A stretch of DNA of 64,000 bases from JANYCO01 sp964437245 (GTDB taxonomy: Bacteria > Bacteroidota > Bacteroidia > Cytophagales > Cytophagaceae), in NCBI GenBank assembly GCA_964437245.1, contig CAYTGJ010000004.1:1-64000 (forward strand), written 5' to 3'. The position numbers were made by a program, and so were the translations under genes. Positions 43,398-52,475 of the stretch are shown here, one piece after another. The number at the start of each line of letters is the position of its first letter. Position 1 is the first letter of the stretch. The notes beneath the pieces were generated by a model. That model was not told the DNA's origin, did not search any database, and saw nothing but the letters and a program-made list of their open reading frames with translations.

Positions 43398-43429
43398 TAA
43401 AGGTAAGTAAATTATGCAATGCTTCCAAA
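43398..43429 (-). promoter_or_regulatory. Candidate promoter for the gene at 42963-43385
   Basis: On the minus strand TTTG (43426-43429), 20 bases, TACCTTTA (43398-43405), then 12 bases to ATG 43385. Matches the Bacteroidota -33/-7 plan with one mismatch. Confidence 0.5.
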
Positions 43430-43801
43430 TCCAAGCCATCACCATTTACCCATATTTTCATTTCCATTTATATTTCTTTTCACTTCTGTAATATGTTTCT
43501 TTTACGTCCATTTTACAAAAGTGGCCTTCTAAGCGGTTCTAAGCGCCTTTTGAGCGATCAAGAATTACTGGTATAAAGATACTTAGATCCAAAGAAATCC
43601 ACAGTGCATGTGCATAACTTTTTGAACGGAATTAAATAATTTATTGAATTTAATAGTTATGAACGACCGATTGAAAAGTAGGAAGAGGTCGATGTTCGTG
43701 TACCAAGTACACAAAGGTGTAATTTTATTTTTATATCACTGAGTTTTACTTCCTATTTTTATTAACAAAATATAGGATTAATAAGTTTGCAACTAATGCA
43801 A

Positions 43802-43830
43802 AAAGCGACCATAAATTTTACAGTCGCTTT
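43802..43830 (-). terminator. Hairpin, possible terminator
   Basis: AAAGCGAC (43802-43809) pairs with GTCGCTTT (43823-43830); on the minus strand it continues TTGC. About 130 bases beyond asnA, so it may end asnA or mark the island edge. Confidence 0.45.
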
Positions 43831-43909
43831 ATCAGTATCTTTGGGAGGCTCCCTGCTTCGAGGGGATAATTACCTTAAAAAATACAGAAGTGTCGGAAAT
43901 AAGAATGTT

Positions 43910-43943
43910 CAGGAGAAAGCCGGTTGTAGCCGTCTTTCTCCTG
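43910..43943 (-). terminator. Terminator of asnA
   Basis: CAGGAGAAAG (43910-43919) pairs with CTTTCTCCTG (43934-43943), with an inner CGG/CCG stem. It begins 16 bases after the asnA stop on the minus strand. Confidence 0.6.
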
Positions 43944-43958
43944 AAGTATTTTCTTTCA

Positions 43959-44999
43959 TCACATTAGTCTTATATTATTCTCCCGGCAGATCGTCCGCAT
44001 CTCTTCCGGCCATATAGAAGACTGCACTTCTCCGATATGAGCTTTCTTCAGCAAAAACATACTGATCCGGGACTGTCCAAGACCTCCCCCGATGGACAAT
44101 GGCAAGGCATCGTTGAGCAACATCCGGTGAAAGGTGAAATTCCTCCGGTCGTCTTTCCCCGTAAGGTGAAGCTGCTTCTCAAGGCTGTCTTTATTTACGC
44201 GGATTCCCATGGAAGAAACTTCAAATGCTCTTTTCAATACAGGATTCCAGATCATAATATCACCGTTCAGTCCAATGTATCCATCCTCGTTCGGAGTACT
44301 CCAGTCGTCATAGTCCGGAGCCCGGTCATCGTGCTTGGCTCCACCGGAAAGCTCGTGACCAATCCCGATAATAAATACAGCCCCGTATTTTTCCGTGATC
44401 TTGTCTTCCCGTTCTTTGGGAGAAAGGTCAGGATACATTTTCAATAATTCTTCGGAATGAACGAAGGTAATTCTTTCCGGCAAGGTAGGTTTGATAGCCG
44501 GGTAAAGCTCCTGCACATACAGCTCTGTTCTGTACAGCACTGCAAAAATTCCGTTGACAACCTTTTTAAGATATTCTATTGTTCTGTCTTCCTTCCTGAT
44601 GACCAGTTCCCAGTCCCACTGGTCTACATACAAAGAATGCAGGTTGGTCAGGGTCTCATCGGCACGAATAGCGTTCATATCCGTATAGATGCCCCGTCCG
44701 GGTTCCAGCTCCAGGTCCTTCAGTTTCAATCTTTTCCACTTAGCGAGCGAATGAACAACCTCCGCCACAGCATCTCCCATATCTTTTACCGGAAAAGACA
44801 CTGGTCTTTCCCAGCCCCCCAGGTCATCGTTGATCCCGGTTCCCCTCAGCACAAAAAGAGGGGCGGTGATTCTTTTCAGGTTCAACTCCCTGGCCAGACC
44901 CTCCTGGAAAAACTCTTTTACCTGCTTGATCGCCACTTCGGTCTGATGTACATCCAAGGGAGAAGCGTACCCTTCTGGTAATATTAATGTTTTAGACAT
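43959..44999 (-). CDS. asnA: Aspartate-ammonia ligase
   Basis: A 346-residue class II tRNA-synthetase-like enzyme that makes asparagine from aspartate, ammonia and ATP. AsnA marks seen: FFQEGLARELNLKRITAPLFV, GTGINDDLGGWERPVSFP, IGIGHELSGGAKHDDRAPDYDDW, and the end GGLGQSRISMFLLKKAHIGEVQ. Length is as expected. Start ATG 44999 (MSKTLILPEGY); a TTG at 45005 was rejected. It stands at the right edge of the accessory island. Confidence 0.96.
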   Translation of the reverse strand: MSKTLILPEGYASPLDVHQTEVAIKQVKEFFQEGLARELNLKRITAPLFVLRGTGINDDLGGWERPVSFPVKDMGDAVAEVVHSLAKWKRLKLKDLELEPGRGIYTDMNAIRADETLTNLHSLYVDQWDWELVIRKEDRTIEYLKKVVNGIFAVLYRTELYVQELYPAIKPTLPERITFVHSEELLKMYPDLSPKEREDKITEKYGAVFIIGIGHELSGGAKHDDRAPDYDDWSTPNEDGYIGLNGDIMIWNPVLKRAFEVSSMGIRVNKDSLEKQLHLTGKDDRRNFTFHRMLLNDALPLSIGGGLGQSRISMFLLKKAHIGEVQSSIWPEEMRTICRENNIRLM

Positions 45000-45021
45000 G
45001 AGCAATAAATTGTTTCAATAC

Positions 45022-45029
45022 CAAAACTA
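45022..45029 (-). promoter_or_regulatory. Candidate -7 element of asnA
   Basis: TAGTTTTG on the minus strand matches TAnnTTTG, 22 bases before ATG 44999. No clear TTG sits at -33. Confidence 0.45.
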
Positions 45030-45149
45030 CTAAAAATCATCATATTTTAAAGAATCGTTACAGAAGGTTGCCTTTCTGTAAAAGATGTAATCTCTGTACA
45101 TAAGCTTCTGAACCGCCACAGACCTTGGCGATACCACAGGTGGTAGGAC

Positions 45150-45515
45150 TCAGGAATTTTTTAAAAGTCGCTCCATCGCTTCTGCAAAAGAAGAAACAAA
45201 ATTGACCTGCCGGCCTTTATTGCTTTCAAAAATAAAATCCCGGAGGCTTTTTCCTGTATATGCTGAAAAATTGCCTACAATCGCCAGACGTACACGATAG
45301 TTGGAAAATTTCTGCAGAATTTCTCCGGCGATCCCGGTCTTCAGATCAAAAAAATCCGGTGAGATATTCTCCTCGTACAGAATGATCCGGTCCACATTCT
45401 GGTAATACAGATTGCCCAGCAAATCCAGTCCGTCTTCCGGTGTAGCAATGAGCAGGCCTTCTGCCCTGATTTCGGCCACAGGAACGGTACCGGGCATATG
45501 TATTTCTATTGTCAT
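45150..45515 (-). CDS. DUF4180-domain protein
   Basis: A 121-residue protein from ATG 45515 (MTIEIHMPGTVPVAEI). The block LATPEDGLDLLGNLYYQNVDRIILYEENIS-type pattern followed by SPDFFDLKTGIAGEILQKFSNY and FVSSFAEAMERL is the DUF4180 signature. These small proteins are sometimes near redox genes and their role is unknown. The next gene is an NAD(P)H oxidoreductase 35 bases upstream. Confidence 0.88.
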   Translation of the reverse strand: MTIEIHMPGTVPVAEIRAEGLLIATPEDGLDLLGNLYYQNVDRIILYEENISPDFFDLKTGIAGEILQKFSNYRVRLAIVGNFSAYTGKSLRDFIFESNKGRQVNFVSSFAEAMERLLKNS

Positions 45516-45550
45516 TGTCTGATTTTCTGTTTGGTGTATCAGAAGATAAG

Positions 45551-46132
45551 TTATTTCATTTTCCTCCCCAGAGATTCTACTTTCTGTATCCATCCGGCCC
45601 GTGTCGTTTCGTCTGCCGTTTTTACGATCCCTATGTAGGTTACCTTTACAGGCTGAACACCACAAAATTCCAGCGTAGATTTTTTGAGTTGATTTACGCT
45701 GGGCCTGCCGAAAAACAACCAGTAATACCAACCCGGCTGGTCCAGTGTAGTGATGATATGAGCGGATCTTCCTTTCAGAAGCTTATCCCACCAGACCGAA
45801 TCTTTGCGGTACCGAAACGCCAGTCCCGGTAAAAAAAGACGGTCTATAAATCCTTTGGTAATGGCAGGGAGTCCTCCCCACCAGACAGGATGTACCCATA
45901 CCAGATGCTCGGCCCATTGTATTTTGTCCCAGGCAGCCACGAGGTCCGGTTCCCAGTCTATACGCTTCTGGTAACCGTATTGAAGATTGGGATTAAAGTC
46001 CAGATCGGCTACCACAATCTCCTGTACTTCGGCACCGGCAGCTTCGGCTCCTTTGCGGTAAGCGGAAGCTAATCCAGCATTAAGTGCCTCTTTATTGGGG
46101 TGCCCGTTGATGATCAGTATTTTCTTACTCAT
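45551..46132 (-). CDS. NAD(P)H-dependent quinone/FMN oxidoreductase (flavodoxin-like fold)
   Basis: A 193-residue protein of the MdaB/KefF/NQO1 class. Start KKILIINGHPNKEALN gives the flavin phosphate loop; HPVWWGGLPAITKGFIDRLF is the second signature (Trp-Trp-Gly) of this family, and FGRPSVNQ follows. Such proteins reduce quinones, often to protect from thiol or redox stress. Probably co-transcribed with the DUF4180 gene. Confidence 0.92.
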   Translation of the reverse strand: MSKKILIINGHPNKEALNAGLASAYRKGAEAAGAEVQEIVVADLDFNPNLQYGYQKRIDWEPDLVAAWDKIQWAEHLVWVHPVWWGGLPAITKGFIDRLFLPGLAFRYRKDSVWWDKLLKGRSAHIITTLDQPGWYYWLFFGRPSVNQLKKSTLEFCGVQPVKVTYIGIVKTADETTRAGWIQKVESLGRKMK

Positions 46133-46221
46133 TGTTTTTTGTTTTGAAAACAGAATAACTCTTCTCTTTTTATATTATCAGAATTCCAAAATCCCCTGAA
46201 CTTCTGGCTTACAAAAAGTAT

Positions 46222-46243
46222 CTTGTCAGGGGACAAGCCACGG
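46222..46243. repeat. Palindromic repeat, copy C
   Basis: CTTGTCAGGGGACAAGCCACGG at 46222-46243. CTTGTC-AGGG-GACAAG is a hairpin; GACAAGCCACGG is shared with copy A (20227-20238) and near-identical to copy B (50751-50772). Confidence 0.6.
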
Positions 46244-46252
46244 GTAACACCA

Positions 46253-47749
46253 TCACTTTCTTTTATATTTTCGAAGCTCTGCCGCAGGAGTGATAATCGT
46301 TCTGTTTTCCCACATCTGTGGGGAGTGTGCATATTCCCGGCGGAAGAGCATGGTTTCGGGCTGCGTAGTCCGCTCAAAACCGGAGGGAGCTATTACTTCC
46401 CGTTCCAGCACCAATACTTCGCAAGCCGTCTCGGTCTCCAGCGATATTTCCGCTTCCAGTTTCATTTCACTCAGCTCTTTGTCTATCAGAAAACGTCTTT
46501 GTTTTTTTACAACGGAAAAATTACGGTCTACCTTTATCCATTCTTTCTGCCGGACATACATATATTTTACAAAAGATCCTTTGTCGTCTTTTTCAAAAAG
46601 CACATGTGCCTGCCGGTTGCGGATCGCGTGACCCAATCCGAGCAGTTTGAATTTTTCGCTTTGCTTGCCTTCGGCATAGGCAAAATCAAGCTGCACAAGC
46701 GCATACGAATCCCGGGCAATATAGAGTGTTCCTTCATAGAGGCCTTTCTGGCGAGGGGTAAACGAAATCCGGTAGACCGCTTCTCCGTTAAAAACAGTAA
46801 GGTCTTCCAGTACATACCGGTAGTGAGCTGGCTGGTGAATAAACGTCCATTCTTTGCTGTCCATCTGACTGTAGCGGCGAAACAGCGAAAGAAGGTCTTC
46901 CTTTATTATTTTTGTTTCCAGAGTATAGTGCAGGCTATCGTCGTCATCTTCTTCCGCAGTAATAGATTTTTTATACCCGATCTTCTGGCCTATTATACCG
47001 GTGCGAACTTTGTAATAAATATCTTCATCAGCCATGCCTTTTTCAATATCGTCAAAGAAACGGCCCAGCCTGTTTTCCACTTCCTGCATTAAGGTCTGCA
47101 ACCCTCCTTCTTCCAGTGAGATCCCTTGCACGGGAACCAGCTTATGTTGATCCTGGTAACTGTACAGTTCTACAAGCGCATCCTGGTAGTTGATGAATTC
47201 TTCGGGAAGCTTTCGAAACAGGTCTTCAAATGTCGCCTTATCGAGACCTGCAAAATCGGATTCTTTGAGTACGATCTTGTTTTCTTTTCCAAAAGGGACT
47301 TTTTCGTAGTTATGAAAAAAGATCCGTTGACGTTGTGTAGCAGCTCCATGGTTTTCTTTGTAATGTTCCCGCACCTGTTTCAGGATCTCTTCGGCAGAAA
47401 GCCTGGTGGTAAACACCTGTACCTCATTAAGGGCTAACGTAGCCGGCCGAAGAAAAACAGTATCCTTGCCGGAAAGAGAACCCGGCAGTACGCGAAGCGT
47501 TTCGTACCCCATGTAGCTAAACAGAAGGGTGTCCTGCGGTTGGACACCTTCCAGGGACAAAACAAAGTGTCCTTCGCTGTTGGACACCGTGCCTTTTTGC
47601 CTGCCTTTTACCATCACACTCGCATAGGGGAGAGGCTCCCTGGTCTCGGCATCCGCTATTACTGCTCTTATCGCTTCTTCGGAAGCTATAAGGGGAGAAG
47701 TGGTATATATACTAAAAAGGATAACAAGGATTTTTACGAAAGAAAACAT
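46253..47749 (-). CDS. Exported protein with carboxypeptidase-D-regulatory-like domain
   Basis: A 498-residue protein from ATG 47749; the longer frame to 47839 has a non-signal prefix. A signal peptide (about 1-20) and then AIRAVIADAETREPLPYASVMVKGRQKGTVSNSEGHFVL, the CarboxypepD_reg-like domain seen at the N-terminus of TonB-dependent SusC-like receptors. The rest is a beta-rich C-terminal domain of unknown fold. No TonB barrel, so it is a periplasmic or surface stand-alone member. Confidence 0.8.
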   Translation of the reverse strand: MFSFVKILVILFSIYTTSPLIASEEAIRAVIADAETREPLPYASVMVKGRQKGTVSNSEGHFVLSLEGVQPQDTLLFSYMGYETLRVLPGSLSGKDTVFLRPATLALNEVQVFTTRLSAEEILKQVREHYKENHGAATQRQRIFFHNYEKVPFGKENKIVLKESDFAGLDKATFEDLFRKLPEEFINYQDALVELYSYQDQHKLVPVQGISLEEGGLQTLMQEVENRLGRFFDDIEKGMADEDIYYKVRTGIIGQKIGYKKSITAEEDDDDSLHYTLETKIIKEDLLSLFRRYSQMDSKEWTFIHQPAHYRYVLEDLTVFNGEAVYRISFTPRQKGLYEGTLYIARDSYALVQLDFAYAEGKQSEKFKLLGLGHAIRNRQAHVLFEKDDKGSFVKYMYVRQKEWIKVDRNFSVVKKQRRFLIDKELSEMKLEAEISLETETACEVLVLEREVIAPSGFERTTQPETMLFRREYAHSPQMWENRTIITPAAELRKYKRK

Positions 47750-47868
47750 TTCCCTTCTGTTCAGAATCGTCCAGGATAGTTGTTTCTGAATCAGATTCAA
47801 AAAAAGTATTTCTTTTGACCGGTTTTTAGTCCTGTACATCTATGATTTTTTTCTTCTGTATATTTCGT

Positions 47869-48219
47869 TTAAAAACCGGCTTTGATATAGCTCCACCCTT
47901 CTTCCTGTCTTATTACCAAATGTGCCACGGCAGCAGGAACCACCTGCGTATAGGAAGGCAACGTGCTTTCTTCTATATTTTTTGCCTTCAGGCTATTTCT
48001 ACAAACAAGAAACACTACTCCATTGTTCCGGAGCCTTTCGAGTAAGGATGCCAGGGGAGAAGGGGATAACAAAAAATAAATTCCCGGACCATTGGTCACG
48101 ACCTCTATTGATACATCCTCCAGCGCACTCAACAGGTTTTTCAGTTGCTGGATCAGGCCTTTATGAACCTCTGCATCCTGGCTGGACAAATGAATCACTA
48201 CTTTATGTGCGGCAGACAT
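47869..48219 (-). CDS. DsrE-like protein
   Basis: A 116-residue protein. Fold pattern of the DsrE/DsrF family: KVVIHLSSQDAEVHKGLIQQ start, then VVTNGPGIYFLLS, and VFLVCRNSLKAKNI with the conserved Cys. In other species these act in sulfur relay or unrelated binding. No sulfur gene is next to it, so the role is unknown. Confidence 0.82.
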   Translation of the reverse strand: MSAAHKVVIHLSSQDAEVHKGLIQQLKNLLSALEDVSIEVVTNGPGIYFLLSPSPLASLLERLRNNGVVFLVCRNSLKAKNIEESTLPSYTQVVPAAVAHLVIRQEEGWSYIKAGF

Positions 48220-48642
48220 TTTACTTTTTTATTTTAGATACAAAGTACAAAAATAGATCGGGGATACCAGAATCGGAATTTAAGATAAAATCATATTGGA
48301 ATCCTGGAAAAGGAGAGAGAAAATACATTGGTCTGGATTTTTGAATCTTTTCTACAGTCACTGAATATCCTTCTATCGTTAATAAAACTAAGGTTTTCTG
48401 GCTGGTCCTCCGGGTAATGATATACTTTTCACCAGAATCGTTTGTGAGACACAAACGAAAGCTGAAATTTATTTCACCAGCTGGCTGGTCTGGGGACCAG
48501 CCAGGAAAAGGGACACAAATGAAAGCTGTATGTTTTTTGATTTTATGTAACCGATGATGTTTAGACTTGTTGTTTCCTTGTTTTTATTTTTTGTCTTTCA
48601 AAAAACGTCTTCATCATGATACCGGATCTACTCCATTGACTG
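48220..48642. other. Intergenic, 423 bases with hairpin and direct repeats
   Basis: No convincing gene. Contains a 10-bp stem hairpin (48481-48504) flanked by two near-identical 17-bp direct repeats (48448-48464 and 48512-48528). A possible ORF at 48221-48454 lacks protein-like content. Confidence 0.5.
48448..48528. repeat. Hairpin between two direct repeats
   Basis: GACACAAACGAAAGCTG (48448-48464) and GACACAAATGAAAGCTG (48512-48528) differ at one base. Between them CTGGCTGGTC-TGGG-GACCAGCCAG (48481-48504) forms a perfect 10-bp stem. The layout looks like a small element or a target duplication. Confidence 0.6.
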
Positions 48643-49716
48643 TTATTCTTCCTTCTCCCAGTCAAAAGCTCCGGATTCATGCCACTCCCCGTTGCGGAAA
48701 ATATTCTGATAGAGCACCAGTTCTTCGTTTTGACGATATGCTTTTACCGCCTGATGACTATGACTGTCAAGATCAATCTGGCAACGTTGAAATTTTCCTT
48801 CGTAAAAAGGACGTGTGCATAAAAGAAGCGTAACCTCATATTCATTTAACGGTTTGCCTTTTTCATGAGCATATAAAAAAAGTTTATAAGAGCCCTCATG
48901 ACCCTCTTCATCGGTGAGGACCAGGTAGTAGGAGCGGGTACCGGAAGTCATTTTTCCCAGGCTGTATACCGTATTGCTTTCTCCCGTGGCGATCGGCTCT
49001 CCGGCCCTGGCAAGCAGGGAATCTTCCAGTTGCGGTGCGGCAACCTCCAGGTAAAACCCTTCGGTCAGTTCGGGAACGTTGATCAGCAATGAGGCCAGGG
49101 TTGGATAAGTTACCACTTCCACGTCAAACGGATTGAGCTGTTTGATCTTTTCTTTTACCAGTATCTTCCCCTGCTCGTTGATGGTAAACACGGCTTCTCT
49201 TCCGGCAATTCCTTCGTCTGTGGTATCGCTATAGTAGATCTTTGTTACGATTTTATCCGGGAAAATGGTACAGGTACTTCCGGGTTTTCCCCCGCCTTCG
49301 TATACAACCGCAAAGTCTAAGGTATGGTGATGCGAATCAGAGGTAAGAAGCCATATCTGGAAAGAAGTATCGTTGGAGGTTCTGATGAGGTAAACAAAAG
49401 AACTATGATCAGGGCCGGAGATCAGGCTTCCCAGCGGTTTTATTTCTGAAACAGCATCGAAATGCCGTTCACTGAACCCGATATAAGGGGCTTTAAAATC
49501 CAGCGGCTCCAGTTTTGACTTGAGTTCATTGGGAAGGGTCTGTCCTTCGGCCACGTATTCCTCATGTACCTGTATCGAATCCTTTACCAATGGGAAATAG
49601 GTACTCAATTCGCTTTGTGAAACAGGTACTGAACAGGCTCCTGCGGCAAGCATCCCTATCATTAAGACGCTGTCTTTAATTTTAGCAACCTTCCTTATAT
49701 CTCGTATTCTGAACAT
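48643..49716 (-). CDS. Lipoprotein of unknown function
   Basis: A 357-residue protein from ATG 49716; a TTG at 49734 was rejected. Signal ends in GMLAAGAC (Cys of the lipobox near residue 28). The mature part is beta-rich with LVYLIRTSNDTSFQIWLLTSDSH-type strands and a late acidic segment (EKGKPLNEYEVTLL). No family. Downstream on the same strand begins a hairpin-bearing spacer. Confidence 0.72.
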   Translation of the reverse strand: MFRIRDIRKVAKIKDSVLMIGMLAAGACSVPVSQSELSTYFPLVKDSIQVHEEYVAEGQTLPNELKSKLEPLDFKAPYIGFSERHFDAVSEIKPLGSLISGPDHSSFVYLIRTSNDTSFQIWLLTSDSHHHTLDFAVVYEGGGKPGSTCTIFPDKIVTKIYYSDTTDEGIAGREAVFTINEQGKILVKEKIKQLNPFDVEVVTYPTLASLLINVPELTEGFYLEVAAPQLEDSLLARAGEPIATGESNTVYSLGKMTSGTRSYYLVLTDEEGHEGSYKLFLYAHEKGKPLNEYEVTLLLCTRPFYEGKFQRCQIDLDSHSHQAVKAYRQNEELVLYQNIFRNGEWHESGAFDWEKEE

Positions 49717-50071
49717 CTTAATTTCTGCAACCAAATACCCCCTTCGTTGGCAGAATTTACTGGTTAATATAATTTTATAAATTCATTTTACGAAAGATAT
49801 AGTCGTTTTTATCTTCGCACAAATTCTTACAGAAAGGAGGATGGGCGGGCAGAAAAAAGGATTCTGTTTTCCCTCCTATAAAAACTGAAGATTGTGATAG
49901 TTTAAGAATGTTACAGGTTCCGTTTTCTCTGTGTGAACAATTCTTCCAAAAGTATTTATCACACAGACGGGTTATACTGGCAAAGAATGATATCACTTTA
50001 ATATGCTACACTTCTGTCCTCTCTTTTTCCAGATGGATTCAAATTGCGTAGGGCGAGAAAAGAAACTGCGG
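49717..50071. other. Intergenic, 355 bases
   Basis: No gene is supported. A frame at 49775-49996 on the minus strand is Cys-rich but has no start context or protein-like periodicity. Confidence 0.5.
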
Positions 50072-50641
50072 TTATACAAGTTTTTTTTCCGGAAGTGTCA
50101 CTGCGCCTAAGGTCTTCAGCAATTCTACATTACCCCTCAGGTCTATAAAGAAACAATGTACCCCCAATTGATAGGATTCATTTCTACCGTCTTTTCCTTT
50201 TTCGGTCCAGACTTTTTTATGTATTTCAGTAGCCAGAGAAGACGCAAAAAGAGTATGACATTCTTTTTCCTTTGCTTTCGTGGAAAGATCCACCTTTGCA
50301 GGATCCAATAGGTTTGCATAGGCTCCGCAATCCTGGTGTTCGACAATGTATACATCTTTTATCTTATGAAGACTTATAGCCAGTTGAAGATGATCGTCAA
50401 GGCTTTTTTTCCAATGGCTGTACTTTGTATAATTGTCCTCGCTGAAAAGCGTTTTCAATTTTTCGGTGCACAACAAGGAGGTCCCTGCTAAAATAAAATG
50501 ATCGTACCGGTTATGAAGATTATCAAAATGTAAAAAATCGACCAGGTTATCGGTCAATCTCAGATCCATACAGCTCAAAACCAAAATGTTTTTTCTGGGT
50601 AATTCGTACTCGTGTACTTTGGGATAGTTCAGGTTTTCCAT
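50072..50641 (-). CDS. Beta-carbonic anhydrase-like protein
   Basis: A 189-residue protein with the zinc motifs of beta-carbonic anhydrases: LSCMDLRL (Cys24, Asp26, Arg28) and EHQDCGAY (His and Cys of the second motif). Gly and Ala after CG match the family. Carbonic anhydrases hydrate CO2 to bicarbonate. The protein is short of the dimer arms of classical enzymes and so is best called carbonic anhydrase-like. Confidence 0.75.
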   Translation of the reverse strand: MENLNYPKVHEYELPRKNILVLSCMDLRLTDNLVDFLHFDNLHNRYDHFILAGTSLLCTEKLKTLFSEDNYTKYSHWKKSLDDHLQLAISLHKIKDVYIVEHQDCGAYANLLDPAKVDLSTKAKEKECHTLFASSLATEIHKKVWTEKGKDGRNESYQLGVHCFFIDLRGNVELLKTLGAVTLPEKKLV

Positions 50642-51073
50642 AATTAAAAAGCGAATTAGTGAGTTTTATGTTTACTATAATTCTATTGACTCTAGTTACC
50701 TACATTATAAAATAACCCCATGGCCTGTCCTCTGAAAGGCCATTAAGTGTCTTGTCAGGGGAGAAGCCACGGCCCACACTCAATAATAGACTAGAGCCTT
50801 TTTACTATTCCGGACCGTAAATAAAAAAGGGATAACAGCAACCTCCAAAAACGCTGTGTGATCCGGGACACAAGAAATTAAAACAATCCGAAAAAACGAT
50901 GGATACGGATGCACTTTTATACCTGCCCTATTTTAAGCACTCCTTTCCGAATTTCCAAAAACGAAGCCTCCGTATTTATACGTATCTTTTTCCCAACCCC
51001 AAAAACACCGTGCCGCTCCCCTGGTTTATGAGAAGAGCGGCACGGTAAAATTGGTCCGGCACAATCCGGTTTT
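50642..51073. other. Intergenic, 432 bases, holds repeat copy B
   Basis: Contains the palindromic repeat (50690-50796). No gene is supported. Confidence 0.6.
50690..50796. repeat. Palindromic repeat, copy B (largest copy)
   Basis: CTCTAGT (50690-50696) is inverted as ACTAGAG (50790-50796). The core holds two inverted halves: one reads CCATGGCCTGTCCTCTGAAA (about 50718-50737), like copy A, and the other CTTGTCAGGGGAGAAGCCACGG at 50751-50772, like copy C. Confidence 0.6.
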
Positions 51074-52474
51074 TTAGATATGAATGGCACGGTTCTCGGT
51101 CGCCATCAGACAGGCTTCCTTGAAGGATTCAGTAAAGGTAGGGTGAGCATGGCTCATCCTTGCAATGTCCTCAGCAGAGGCACGATACTCCATTGCCACT
51201 ACTGCTTCGGCAATCATGTCTGCGGTACGGGGCCCGATCATGTGTACCCCGAGGATCTCGTCGGTATTTTTATCGGCCAGCACTTTTACAAAACCATCGG
51301 TATCCATGCTCGCACGGGCACGACCGGAGGCTTTGAACGGAAAGTTTCCGATCTTGTAAGCACGGCCTTGCTCTTTCAACTGCTCTTCTGTAAATCCTAC
51401 GGCTGCTACTTCCGGCCAGGTATATACCACACCCGGAATCAGGTTGTAGTTAATATGAGGTTTTTGTCCTGCCATCTGCTCAGCCACCAGCACTCCTTCT
51501 TCTTCTGCTTTGTGTGCAAGCATGGCTCCCCGGATCACATCGCCAATGGCATAGATCCCGGGAACGGATGTTTCCAGGTGATCGTTTACGGCTACTCTTC
51601 CTCTTTCGTCCAGCTTCACCCCGATTGCTTCAAGGTTCAGACCTTCTGTATAAGGCTTTCTTCCGGTAGAGACCAGACAATAATCGCCTTTAAATTCTGT
51701 CTTCTTTCCTGCTTTGTCTTCTGCAGTGATGATCACTTCTTTGCCCTTCACTACCGCTCCGGTCACTTTGTGGTTGAAGAAAAACTCAAACCCAAGTTTG
51801 GAAAGCGATTTCTGAAGTTCTTTGCCCAGTGATTTGTCCATTGTTGGAATAATACCGTCCATAAATTCCAGTACCGTTACTTTCGCTCCCAGACGTGCAT
51901 ATACCGAACCTAATTCGAGCCCGATCACTCCTCCTCCGATCACGATCATGTGTTTCGGCACTTCTGTCATTTCCAATGCCTCGGTAGAGGTAATGATTCT
52001 TTTCTTATCTACAGGAACAGTAGGCAGGGAAACAGGTTTAGATCCGGTAGCGATGATTACTTTTCCTGTTTTGATCTCTTTTGCTTTTCCGTCAGCAGCC
52101 GTAATTTTAATGGTGTTTTTATCTACAAACGAACCGATTCCCTGGTGTACGTCTATTTTATTTTTTTTCATCAGATAGTTGATCCCCTCACAGGTCTGCT
52201 TTACCACATCCCTTTTGCGTGCGATCATCTGTGCAAGATTCACCTTCAGGTCTTTCAGTTCTATTCCATGCGTCTTGAAGGTATGGCCGGCATTGTGGTA
52301 ATGCTCGGAAGAGTCCAGCAACGCTTTGGAAGGAATGCAACCCACATTCAGACAGGTTCCTCCCAGGGTTGGGTATTTTTCGATCAGGGCCGTTTTCATT
52401 CCCAGTTGTGCACATCGAATGGCTGCTACATATCCTCCGGGGCCAGACCCGATCACGGTTACATCGTATTGCAT
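51074..52474 (-). CDS. lpdA: Dihydrolipoyl dehydrogenase (E3)
   Basis: A 466-residue flavoprotein that re-oxidises dihydrolipoyl groups of 2-oxo acid dehydrogenase complexes, passing electrons to NAD. GSGPGGYVAAIRCAQ binds FAD, GGTCLNVGCIPSK has the redox Cys41/Cys46, GGGVIGLELGSVYARLG binds NAD, and HAHPTFTE has the C-terminal His444-Pro-x-x-x-Glu pair. Length and motifs are complete. It is last in the sucA-sucB operon, one base after the secreted unknown protein. Confidence 0.97.
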   Translation of the reverse strand: MQYDVTVIGSGPGGYVAAIRCAQLGMKTALIEKYPTLGGTCLNVGCIPSKALLDSSEHYHNAGHTFKTHGIELKDLKVNLAQMIARKRDVVKQTCEGINYLMKKNKIDVHQGIGSFVDKNTIKITAADGKAKEIKTGKVIIATGSKPVSLPTVPVDKKRIITSTEALEMTEVPKHMIVIGGGVIGLELGSVYARLGAKVTVLEFMDGIIPTMDKSLGKELQKSLSKLGFEFFFNHKVTGAVVKGKEVIITAEDKAGKKTEFKGDYCLVSTGRKPYTEGLNLEAIGVKLDERGRVAVNDHLETSVPGIYAIGDVIRGAMLAHKAEEEGVLVAEQMAGQKPHINYNLIPGVVYTWPEVAAVGFTEEQLKEQGRAYKIGNFPFKASGRARASMDTDGFVKVLADKNTDEILGVHMIGPRTADMIAEAVVAMEYRASAEDIARMSHAHPTFTESFKEACLMATENRAIHI

Positions 52475-52475
52475 A

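Larger units (their letters stand above)
43386..43958. other. Intergenic, 573 bases, island right side
   Basis: AT-rich, no convincing gene. It contains the promoter for the upstream gene, two hairpins near its right end, and repeats such as TCTAAGCG twice. It might contain decayed coding sequence, since it is far longer than the average spacer. Confidence 0.5.

Noticed and set aside
48221..48454. Minus-strand frame of 77 codons
   Set aside because: No start context, poor amino-acid pattern, and it spans the spacer with repeats.
51080..51832. Plus-strand frame of 250 codons in lpdA
   Set aside because: Antisense to a well supported enzyme and with Cys/His-rich random composition.
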